A DNA stretch of 64,000 bases from an uncultured Bacteroidales bacterium (GTDB lineage Bacteria > Bacteroidota > Bacteroidia > Bacteroidales > P3). Positions 50,336-57,197 of the stretch are shown piece by piece. The notes below the pieces were generated by a model. It had not been told where the DNA came from and made no database searches. It worked only from the letters and a program-made list of their open reading frames with translations. The stretch is taken from contig ONFR01000005.1 of assembly GCA_900317125.1 (NCBI GenBank), positions 38,755 to 102,754 of the forward strand. Reading direction: 5' to 3'. Numbering within the stretch: position 1 is the stretch's first letter; each line of letters begins with the position of its first letter. The translations under genes and the position numbers were made by a program.

Positions 50336-51397
50336 TTATTCTCTTGAAAGTCTCGACAGGTCGGTGGAAAAACCGATATGCACAGGATATAGGTTGATGT
50401 GCTGCCCGTTACCGGTATCCATGTGGCTGAACATGGGCAGTAGACTGCTCTCTATGTAAAAGCCCAGGATTCCCCAGTTGAGCGACAAGCGCAGGTCGCA
50501 GGTGAAGAAATAGTTCTTCCATGTAGCCGTGCTTGTTTCTGTTGTGGTATTGATGCCGTTTTCGTAACTCTTATACGTCTGCTCCGTAAGGGAGGGTATT
50601 GACAGCCCCGGCAGCAACTCCACTTGGCAGAACAGCCCCGTGTGCGAGGGTTTGGCAAAGAGGTTGAACTGGATGGGAAACACCATGTTCGTGTTGTTCA
50701 CTTGGCTCTGCCAGCCTCCGCGGTTGGCTACATCGCGCTGTCGGAACCCCTGCATGCCGTTGGTGGAATGGTAGTAGACGTAGGGTGCGTTGAAATAATA
50801 ATGGTCGAACCGGAACCCGATACCGACCCCGATGCTCCAATGCTCGTGCATCACAAAAGCGTAGCCCAGTTCATATCCCGCCAAGTGGAACTTCCATTTC
50901 AGACTATACGCACCACCGCCTATGGCAGGGTCGATACCTCCGTACCCTTTCAGCACACCGTCGCCCCAGTTCGACCACCCTGCCATCAGTTTGTAGAACA
51001 GCCGGTCGTCAAGCTTGTCGTAACGGTAATGTACCACGGGTTCCGTGTTGACATTGATGGCGTTTGCATCCACACCCCCATTCTCTACATACTCCAAGGC
51101 CACCTGCTTGTTGCTGGAACCGACTGTGATGCCATAGCCCTTTGCTGCTGGAAGCACGGTGAGTGTCCTCCCGGTGTAAAAGAAAAGGTTGTCGGGATGT
51201 TGCTCCGGACTGCCGGCATAGACGGCCACCCGCACACAGTCCACCGTGTCAGTCACTATGGCCACATGGCAACCCGCCGTTATCCTTACGCTGTCTATCC
51301 GTTGCACCTCCTGGTTCAGGATGCGCACAGGCACCTGCTGAGCCGTCGCTGTGCCCGCTACCAGCAGGCATATCGTTGTCAAAAGAATGCTCTTCAT
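50336..51397 (-). CDS. Probable outer-membrane beta-barrel protein
   Basis: 353 residues with signal peptide 'MKSILLTTICLLVAGTATAQ'. The N-terminal ~125 residues ('VRILNQEVQRIDSVRITAGC', 'LTVLPAAKGYGITVGSSNKQ') resemble an adhesin-like beta domain. The rest alternates aromatic-rich strands ('LAGYELGYAFVMHEHWSIGV', 'FHLAGYELGYAF', 'GLFCQVELLPGLSIPSL', 'LYPVHIGFSTDL') as in small OMP barrels. It is the fourth gene of the ECF sigma unit. Family not identified. Confidence 0.65.
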   Translation of the reverse strand: MKSILLTTICLLVAGTATAQQVPVRILNQEVQRIDSVRITAGCHVAIVTDTVDCVRVAVYAGSPEQHPDNLFFYTGRTLTVLPAAKGYGITVGSSNKQVALEYVENGGVDANAINVNTEPVVHYRYDKLDDRLFYKLMAGWSNWGDGVLKGYGGIDPAIGGGAYSLKWKFHLAGYELGYAFVMHEHWSIGVGIGFRFDHYYFNAPYVYYHSTNGMQGFRQRDVANRGGWQSQVNNTNMVFPIQFNLFAKPSHTGLFCQVELLPGLSIPSLTEQTYKSYENGINTTTETSTATWKNYFFTCDLRLSLNWGILGFYIESSLLPMFSHMDTGNGQHINLYPVHIGFSTDLSRLSRE

Positions 51398-51426
51398 GTT
51401 TGTTTTCTGTTTAAGATTATTGCAGT

Positions 51427-52290
51427 TTAGTCGTTTGTCGCTACGAGTACCAACCGCAGTCCGACGTAGGCCAGCGGGTAATCGGCAGAGGCGTAGCCGC
51501 GATAATACACTCGGCAGTCTTGGTCGTTGGAATGGTAATGCCCTCCGCGCACAACCATCAGGTCGTTTTCCCAGTGTGGCGGCCCTTGCGGGTCGGTCTG
51601 CGCCTCAGCTGGATATGGAGCGTAGATGTCGCTGCACAGTTCCGCCACATTCCCGCTCATGTCATACAGCCCGAGTCTGTTCGCTTTCAATAGTCCCACA
51701 GCATGCAGGTGCCCGCCGCTGTTGTAGTAGTTCCAGGCCACCTCGTTCGAGTAGTATGCCCCGCTGAAACGGTCGCTCGTCGAGCCGTTACGGCCACCAC
51801 GTGCCGCGTACTCCCATTCCGACTCGGTCGGCAGCCGCAGCCGCAACCTCGAAAGGTGTTCGATGCGGGCCAGAAACGTGTCCACCTCGTCGCGTCTCAT
51901 GCCCTCCATGGGCAAACTGGCGGTTTCGATGGTGTAATGGCCGTCCATGCCGGTGCCGTCGCCCATGATGTCATACCACTGCTTGCGGCTTATCTCGTAA
52001 CGTCCCAGCCTAAAACCACTGATGGTGACCTGATGCACCGGCGTCTGTTCTGTCCATGTGGTAGAATCAAATCCCGGCATTGAAGGGAAAGTGAACTGCA
52101 CCCCCATGTAAAAAGTGCCACCCTCCACCTCCACAAGGTCTTCGGCCATTTGGCGTATCGACTCCCGTTGTGCTGCTGTTGCTTCCGGTGCCCAAACAAT
52201 GCCCAATTCAGACATATTCGACTCGGGTGCTTCCTTTGAGCACCCTGCCACAACCAGACAGACAATAACCATGTTGAATATTTTCCTCAT
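51427..52290 (-). CDS. FGE/SUMF1-like (formylglycine-generating enzyme fold) lipoprotein
   Basis: 287 residues. The start 'MRKIFNMVIVCLVVAGCSKE' gives a lipobox VAGC (Cys17). The FGE-sulfatase domain spans about 50-285: 'VEVEGGTFYMG', 'PVHQVTISGFRLGRYEISRK', 'LRLPTESEWEYAARGG', 'GLYDMSGNVAELCSDIY', 'VVRGGHYHSN', ending 'VGLRLVLVA'. The fold is shared by true formylglycine enzymes and by structural proteins; the paired copper-site cysteines of aerobic FGE are not evident, so catalysis is doubtful. It is the third gene of the unit. Confidence 0.88.
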   Translation of the reverse strand: MRKIFNMVIVCLVVAGCSKEAPESNMSELGIVWAPEATAAQRESIRQMAEDLVEVEGGTFYMGVQFTFPSMPGFDSTTWTEQTPVHQVTISGFRLGRYEISRKQWYDIMGDGTGMDGHYTIETASLPMEGMRRDEVDTFLARIEHLSRLRLRLPTESEWEYAARGGRNGSTSDRFSGAYYSNEVAWNYYNSGGHLHAVGLLKANRLGLYDMSGNVAELCSDIYAPYPAEAQTDPQGPPHWENDLMVVRGGHYHSNDQDCRVYYRGYASADYPLAYVGLRLVLVATND

Positions 52291-52361
52291 ATTGTTTAAT
52301 CCTTAATGGGTTGAATAAAATATCATTCTTAATTCTCAGTTTTCAATTCTCAATCCCCCCA

Positions 52362-53042
52362 TCAGAGCATTCCTATTTTCTGTCCTGTGGCAATAAGGCG
52401 GCAGGCCAGATTGTGGCATGTCTCTTTGTTCCCGGGGCTTGCAACTAGGTCTTGCCTGTTCTCGACACGGCAGCCATACACCACCAGCCTGTCGCTCTCG
52501 CACAGTTGTGGCTGTGCTGACGTTGCGGGTTCCAGATGCTCCACGGGCACGGCTTCTGCCGGCAGGGACGCTGGCTCTGTGGCCAAAGGTTCGTTTATGG
52601 CGTCCCGTTTCATTTCCGCTATGGGGTGTGCAACGACACGGGGTTGGACGGATGGACTATTGCTTTTGGTTGGTTCAATGGCGGTTGCCGGTTCGGCTGA
52701 GGCAATATATCCCGCCGGAGTTGATACGGTTCCGATTCCCGTCTGCGACGGACTCCGCAACAACACGGCAGTAGCAAACAACACGGCAATACAGGCTGCA
52801 GCACCCCATCGCCACCAGACAACGACGCGGACGGGATGTCGTTTCAACGCATCTTTGTATTGGTATTGGACATCGGGAGGCGTCACTATCGGCTCGTCGC
52901 TGTAATACAGCCTGTATTCCTGCTCGATGTCGGGATGTTCGCGGAGAAACGTCTCCACCTCCCTCTGCTGCCCTTCGTCCAGCAGTCCCTCGTTGTATTG
53001 CAGCAGCAAGGCCTCGTAATTATCAGTGGTAATCATCTTCAT
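52362..53042 (-). CDS. Probable anti-sigma factor
   Basis: 226 residues. The cytoplasmic N-terminus ('NYEALLLQYNEGLLDEGQQR', 'EVETFLREHPDIEQEYRLYY') matches the short anti-sigma domains of Bacteroidetes that lack zinc ligands. A single membrane segment follows ('WWRWGAAACIAVLFATAVLL', about 76-95), then a long Pro/Ala-rich periplasmic part ending in 'CHNLACRLIATGQKIGML'. It sits next to the ECF sigma gene, 30 bases downstream, as is usual. Signal unknown. Confidence 0.75.
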   Translation of the reverse strand: MKMITTDNYEALLLQYNEGLLDEGQQREVETFLREHPDIEQEYRLYYSDEPIVTPPDVQYQYKDALKRHPVRVVVWWRWGAAACIAVLFATAVLLRSPSQTGIGTVSTPAGYIASAEPATAIEPTKSNSPSVQPRVVAHPIAEMKRDAINEPLATEPASLPAEAVPVEHLEPATSAQPQLCESDRLVVYGCRVENRQDLVASPGNKETCHNLACRLIATGQKIGML

Positions 53043-53072
53043 TGTCTATAAAATATATAAAGAATTTCGTTT

Positions 53073-53546
53073 CTATCTGTTCTCAGTCAAATATTTCCGA
53101 GCCTTCACCCTTGCCCGGTACAAGTAGGTCGCAACCTGTTGCTCGCTCAGTCCCGTCATCTCGGCCATCTCTTTGTAGCTGTATCCCTCCAAGTCGTGCA
53201 TCAGCAACAGCATCCTCTGTGTGTCGGGCAATGTGGTCAGCATCTTCTCTATGCTGTCGTGCAACTCATAGTCGTTATGGGGATTGTAGTTCTCGCCGGG
53301 AATCATCTCCTCTCTGGCTAGTTTTTTTCGTTGCCGGTATCTGTCCACCAATCGCCGATATAGCACTCGCATCAAATAGCCTTTGGCACCTTCTGCCCCC
53401 ACTTCCCAGTGGTGTTCCCATAGGGTGACAAAACTGTCCTGCACGGCATCGTTGCTCTCGTCCTCATCGCCCGTGTAGCGCAGGGCGAAGCGGAACAGGT
53501 CGTCGCTGTATTTGTCTACTATGAGGTTGTACTCCTTTATATCCAT
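53073..53546 (-). CDS. ECF-type RNA polymerase sigma factor
   Basis: 157 residues. Region 2 ('YSDDLFRFALRYTGDEDESN', 'DAVQDSFVTLWEHHW') and region 4 ('TLPDTQRMLLLMHDLEGYSY', 'KEMAEMTGLSEQQVATYLYR') are clear and there is no region 3, so it is an ECF (sigma-70 family) factor. It should turn on its own operon and others when released from the anti-sigma protein. Its promoter (53637-53670) is of the housekeeping type. Confidence 0.93.
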   Translation of the reverse strand: MDIKEYNLIVDKYSDDLFRFALRYTGDEDESNDAVQDSFVTLWEHHWEVGAEGAKGYLMRVLYRRLVDRYRQRKKLAREEMIPGENYNPHNDYELHDSIEKMLTTLPDTQRMLLLMHDLEGYSYKEMAEMTGLSEQQVATYLYRARVKARKYLTENR

Positions 53547-53636
53547 CGGCCGTTTGTTTCTCCGTCCTCCTGTTTAACCAATAGACGCACAAGTGCGCCC
53601 GTTTATTACACTTCCGGAAAAATATTTTTCATGCTG

Positions 53637-53670
53637 CAAAGATACTATATTTTTCCCAATCCGTGTCAAA
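53637..53670 (-). promoter_or_regulatory. Promoter of the ECF sigma operon
   Basis: On the minus strand: TTTG (53670-53667), 22 bases, TATCTTTG (53644-53637), 91 bases before the sigma ATG. Confidence 0.6.
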
Positions 53671-53736
53671 AATCATTGCAGGTCCGCTTGAACGACAATA
53701 TTTGAACGATATTTGTACGGTATTACTACGATACTC

Positions 53737-53780
53737 TATCGTCGAAGTATCGTTGATGTATCGTTGAAGTATCGTTGATA
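53737..53780. repeat. 11-bp tandem repeats (TATCGTTGAAG)
   Basis: Four tandem units: TATCGTCGAAG, TATCGTTGATG, TATCGTTGAAG and TATCGTTGATA. They lie between the divergent ECF operon and hydF and could bind a regulator of either. Confidence 0.65.
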
Positions 53781-53875
53781 TGGCGGAAAAAGATAATTCT
53801 TTCCACGCGGGCAGGGTGAGCGGTGGAAAATAGGGCGAGGGGGCAATAATCGGGGCCGTTTTGCGTTATGGGGGC

Positions 53876-55075
53876 ATGAAAGGAAACGAATTGAAACCCC
53901 ATATCGGTATTTTCGGCCGTCGCAACTATGGCAAGAGCTCGCTGGTGAATTTTCTCACCGGGCAGCAGATAGCCATTGTGTCGGATTTGGCCGGCACCAC
54001 CACCGACCCTGTGAAGAAGACCATGGAGATTGGCGGCGTGGGGCCTGTGGTGTGGATTGACACCGCCGGCATCGACGACGAGGGCGCCGTGGGCCGTATG
54101 CGCATCGACAAGAGTCTTGAGATGCTGGCCCAGGCCGACCTTGCATTGATTCTATTTACTGACAACCGCTTCGAGGCGGAGGAGGTGATGCTGGTGGACA
54201 CCTGCCGCAAGCGCGGCATCCCATACGTGCTTATCTATTCGCAGGCCGACCGCCTGAAGCCCGACCCTGCCTTGCTGGAGCGTATTGAGGCCGACTACGA
54301 TACAAAGATATTCGTGCTGACGGTGAAGGACGCCGCGCTGCGCGAGCCGTTGACGGCCCGCATCCGCGAGGCGCTGCCCGAGACGGCTTACGTGCACCGC
54401 TCGCTGCTGGGCGATGTGATTGGCGAGGGCGACACGGTGGTGATGGTCACGCCCATCGACTCGTCGGCTCCCGAGGGACGCATGATTCTGCCACAGGTGC
54501 AGGTACTGCGGGATATTCTTGACAACCACGCCCGCGCCGTGGTGTGCCGCGAGACGGAGCTGGAGGGTACGCTGGCCGGACTGAAGGAGCAGCCCCGGCT
54601 GGTGGTGACGGACAGCCAGGTGTATGGCATGGTGTCGAAGATTGTGCCCGACGAGGTGTACCTCACGTCGTTCAGCGTGGTGTTGGCGCGTGCCAAGGGG
54701 CTGTTTGCCGAGTATGTGAAGGGTACGCCCGCCATCGACCGCCTGCAGGACGGCGACCGGGTGCTGATGCTGGAGAGCTGCACGCACAACGTCACTTGCG
54801 AGGACATCGGACGGGTGAAGCTGCCGAAGCTGTTGGCCAAATACACAGGCAAGCAGCTGCACTGCGAGGCGGTGGCAGGCCTTTCGGCTCTGCCCCACGA
54901 CTTGGCTGACTATGCACTGGTGATACAGTGCGGCGGCTGCGTGGTGACGGCCAAACAACTTGCCTCGCGCCTGGCTCCGGCCATCGAGGCAGGGGTGCCG
55001 GTGAGCAACTACGGCTTGGCCATCGCCTATATGAACGGCATCTTCGAACGCTCAATGCGAATATTTAATGTGTGA
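53876..55075 (+). CDS. hydF: HydF, [FeFe]-hydrogenase maturation GTPase
   Basis: 399 residues from ATG 53876 (an earlier TTG is less likely). The N-terminal GTPase has the P-loop 'GRRNYGKSS' and 'DLAGTTTDPV' and 'DTAGIDDEG' for switch regions. The C-terminal half has the cluster-binding cysteines: 'LESCTHNVTCEDIGRVKLP' and 'IQCGGCVV'. HydF is the scaffold that receives the 2Fe subcluster built by HydE and HydG and passes it to the hydrogenase. hydE, hydG and hydA are not in this window. Confidence 0.93.
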   Translation: MKGNELKPHIGIFGRRNYGKSSLVNFLTGQQIAIVSDLAGTTTDPVKKTMEIGGVGPVVWIDTAGIDDEGAVGRMRIDKSLEMLAQADLALILFTDNRFEAEEVMLVDTCRKRGIPYVLIYSQADRLKPDPALLERIEADYDTKIFVLTVKDAALREPLTARIREALPETAYVHRSLLGDVIGEGDTVVMVTPIDSSAPEGRMILPQVQVLRDILDNHARAVVCRETELEGTLAGLKEQPRLVVTDSQVYGMVSKIVPDEVYLTSFSVVLARAKGLFAEYVKGTPAIDRLQDGDRVLMLESCTHNVTCEDIGRVKLPKLLAKYTGKQLHCEAVAGLSALPHDLADYALVIQCGGCVVTAKQLASRLAPAIEAGVPVSNYGLAIAYMNGIFERSMRIFNV

Positions 55076-55131
55076 ACGTGTTAATGTGTTAGTTGATTAA
55101 CGAATTAACGAAATAACGTATTTACGAATTA
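55076..55131. repeat. Low-complexity linker between hydF and folA
   Basis: GTGTTAATGTGTTAGTTGAT followed by TAACGAATTAACGAAATAAC words, of the same family as the other linkers. Confidence 0.6.
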
Positions 55132-55134
55132 AGA

Positions 55135-55671
55135 ATGATTGACATTAGACCTAAATACAACCTTTCCATCATTGTGGCGGTGGCGCAGAACATGGCTATC
55201 GGCCGCGATAACGATTTGCTGTGGCATATCAGCGACGACTTGAAACGTTTCAAGGCTCTTACATCCGGACACACTGTTATTATGGGACGGCGCACGTTCG
55301 ACTCGCTGCCCAAGAAGCCGTTGCCCAAACGGCGCAACATTGTGCTGACGCACGACGAAGGCTTCCGTTACGATGTGCCGGAGACGGCAACGGGTACGCT
55401 GGAAGTGGCGCACAGCATGACAGAGGTGCTACGCTTGGTGGAAGGGGAGGAGGAGACCTTTATCATGGGTGGCGGCACCATCTACCGCGACTTCCTTCCG
55501 TTGGTGAACAGACTGTATGTGACCTGGGTGTATAAGGATTTCGAGGCGGATGTCTTTTTCCCCGTCATCGACCGCTCGGCGTTCCGCCAAGTGAGCCAGA
55601 CCGACCGCATGACCGACCCCGAGAGCGGCCTGGAATATGCCTACGCAGAATATTACAGAATTGAGAATTGA
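55135..55671 (+). CDS. folA: Dihydrofolate reductase
   Basis: 178 residues. Typical blocks: 'LSIIVAVAQNMAIGRDNDLL' (NADPH/folate site), 'WHISDDLKRFKALTSGHTVI' with 'MGRRTFDSLP', and 'TFIMGGGTIYRDFLPLVNRL'. It reduces dihydrofolate to tetrahydrofolate in the cytoplasm. The last codons (YRIEN) run into a dispersed repeat hairpin, as in the GNAT-HD gene. thyA is not adjacent. Confidence 0.95.
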   Translation: MIDIRPKYNLSIIVAVAQNMAIGRDNDLLWHISDDLKRFKALTSGHTVIMGRRTFDSLPKKPLPKRRNIVLTHDEGFRYDVPETATGTLEVAHSMTEVLRLVEGEEETFIMGGGTIYRDFLPLVNRLYVTWVYKDFEADVFFPVIDRSAFRQVSQTDRMTDPESGLEYAYAEYYRIEN

Positions 55672-55733
55672 GAGTTGAGAATTGAGACCTGTTGGGTGAT
55701 ATTTCTCAATTCTCAATTCTCAACTCTCAATTC
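55658..55733. repeat. TGAGAATT hairpin element, copy 2
   Basis: GAATTGAGAATTGAGAGTTG and the complementary TTCTCAATTCTCAATTCTCA flank a CCTGTTGGGTGATA loop, closely related to 46641-46712. It covers the ends of two convergent genes (folA and the esterase) and could act as a terminator for both. Confidence 0.75.
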
Positions 55734-56736
55734 ACTTTACCCTTAGGCGTTTGCCTATGCGGAGGGTGGTGTTGCGGCTGATGTTGTTCAGTTTGCAGAT
55801 GGAGTTGATGGAGGTGTGGTAGCGCTTGGCGAGTTTGCCGAGGGTGTCACCGCTGCGGATGGTGTGGTATTCGGTGCCGGAGGAGGAACTTTCGCTGTCG
55901 GCTTCGGCAACGGAGCTGTTGTTTTCTTTTGACGTTTTACTGTTGTGTACAATCAGATGGTTGGCCTTGCGGTTGATGTCCTTGTATGCCTTGTGCAGGC
56001 GGTCGACGGTGATGTCGTAGTCTTTGTTTACCGAACGGCCGGGGTCGTCGAGCCGGTGGCGGAAGAGCCAGTCGTAGGTCTCGGTGATGTAGAAGGCGCG
56101 TGCCAGACCGCCGTGGCTCACGCCTGGGAGCTTGGTGAAACGCAGTCTTGGACTGTCGCCGCACTTGGACATGGCGTTGATGACCTTTTCGGACTGCGAC
56201 ACAGGCACGGCCCTGTCGGCAGTGCCGTGCAGTATCCAAAGGGGGAGGTCGTTAAGTCCGCAGTACGACTTGGGGTTGCCGCCGCCGCAGAGGGCCATTG
56301 CCGCTGCGATGCGGTTGTGGTAGACGGCGGAATAGTCGATGGTGCCGTAGCCGCCCAGGCTCATGCCCAGCACATAGAAACGGTTGGTGTCGCCCGCATA
56401 GTGGTCGAATACCCAGTTTACCACGTTGTTAATCTTCAACGGGTTCCATGCGCCGCCGGGGTTTTGCGGCGCGATGATGACGGCGTCGATCTGGCGTCCC
56501 ATGGCCAAGGCGTCGAGGGGGCCGTAGCGACGTACCCTGTCGAGATTGTGGCCGCAAAGACTGGCACCATGCAGGAAAAGGATAATGGGCTTGTCCGACT
56601 GCAGCGAGTCGTAGTCCTTGGGGGTGGAGACCCAGAAGTTGTAGCCATTGTCCACCGTGTTGCGATAGGCGGTAAATGTCTGGCCAAATGAGGGGAAAAA
56701 CGACAACAATAGTATTATAAGCAGTGAACGTTTCAT
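55732..56736 (-). CDS. Secreted alpha/beta-hydrolase (esterase-like) with C-terminal LysM
   Basis: 334 residues. Signal peptide 'MKRSLLIILLLSFFPSFGQT'. The hydrolase domain (about 25-225) has 'KPIILFLHGASLCGHN', the nucleophile elbow 'VLGMSLGGYGTIDYSAVYHN' and 'LWILHGTADRAVP' with the acid, and a late His in 'GVSHGGLARAF'. A Ser-rich linker leads to a LysM domain at about 290-334 ('YHTIRSGDTLGKLAKRYHTS', 'INSICKLNNIS'). LysM suggests attachment to peptidoglycan in the periplasm. Substrate unknown. Confidence 0.88.
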   Translation of the reverse strand: MKRSLLIILLLSFFPSFGQTFTAYRNTVDNGYNFWVSTPKDYDSLQSDKPIILFLHGASLCGHNLDRVRRYGPLDALAMGRQIDAVIIAPQNPGGAWNPLKINNVVNWVFDHYAGDTNRFYVLGMSLGGYGTIDYSAVYHNRIAAAMALCGGGNPKSYCGLNDLPLWILHGTADRAVPVSQSEKVINAMSKCGDSPRLRFTKLPGVSHGGLARAFYITETYDWLFRHRLDDPGRSVNKDYDITVDRLHKAYKDINRKANHLIVHNSKTSKENNSSVAEADSESSSSGTEYHTIRSGDTLGKLAKRYHTSINSICKLNNISRNTTLRIGKRLRVK

Positions 56737-56763
56737 ATCGGTGTAGTATTAGAAACAAAGTTG

Positions 56764-56771
56764 CAAAGATA
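56764..56771 (-). promoter_or_regulatory. -7 element of the esterase gene
   Basis: TATCTTTG on the minus strand, 28 bases before the ATG at 56736. It is back to back with the promoter at 56856. Confidence 0.65.
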
Positions 56772-56855
56772 CACTTTTTTTTTCACAAAGCGAGAAAAAC
56801 ATGAAAAAAACAGTGCCGTCGATCCAAAATACCAGTGCATTTGAAATATATTTCG

Positions 56856-56863
56856 TATCTTTG
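56856..56863 (+). promoter_or_regulatory. -7 element of the TIGR04076 gene
   Basis: TATCTTTG ends only 4 bases before the ATG at 56868, which implies a leaderless or nearly leaderless message. Confidence 0.6.
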
Positions 56864-56867
56864 CACC

Positions 56868-57173
56868 ATGAATAAAGTAAAGATTACGGCTATCCGCAAA
56901 GCCGATTACAAAGATTTGCAGGCTCTTTACGAGAACCCCATCGAGCACACCTGCGATGTGCTTGAAGGCCAGTCGTGGGTCAGCCACGAGGGGAAGCAAC
57001 CCGAAGGTCTCTGTCCAGAGGCATGGAAGACCATGCGCGAGTTTGTCGAAGCTTTGGCGCGAGGCGAAGGCAATTTCTTCGACGGCTGGATGAAGAACCC
57101 ATCCAGCGCCATGATTAGCTGCAACGACGGTTTCCGTCCTGTCAGCTTCCTGCTGGAGACGGTTGAAGAATAG
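56868..57173 (+). CDS. TIGR04076 family protein
   Basis: 101 residues from ATG 56868. The pattern 'HTCDVLEGQSWVSHEG', 'PEGLCPEAWKTMREFVEALA' and 'SCNDGFRPVSFLLE' with three conserved cysteines is that of TIGR04076, a small family of unknown function. The upstream start at 56835 falls inside the promoter element and is rejected. The receptor gene starts 12-24 bases after the stop, so the two may be co-transcribed. Confidence 0.75.
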   Translation: MNKVKITAIRKADYKDLQALYENPIEHTCDVLEGQSWVSHEGKQPEGLCPEAWKTMREFVEALARGEGNFFDGWMKNPSSAMISCNDGFRPVSFLLETVEE

Positions 57174-57197
57174 AAAGCAACACTAATGATGAGACCC

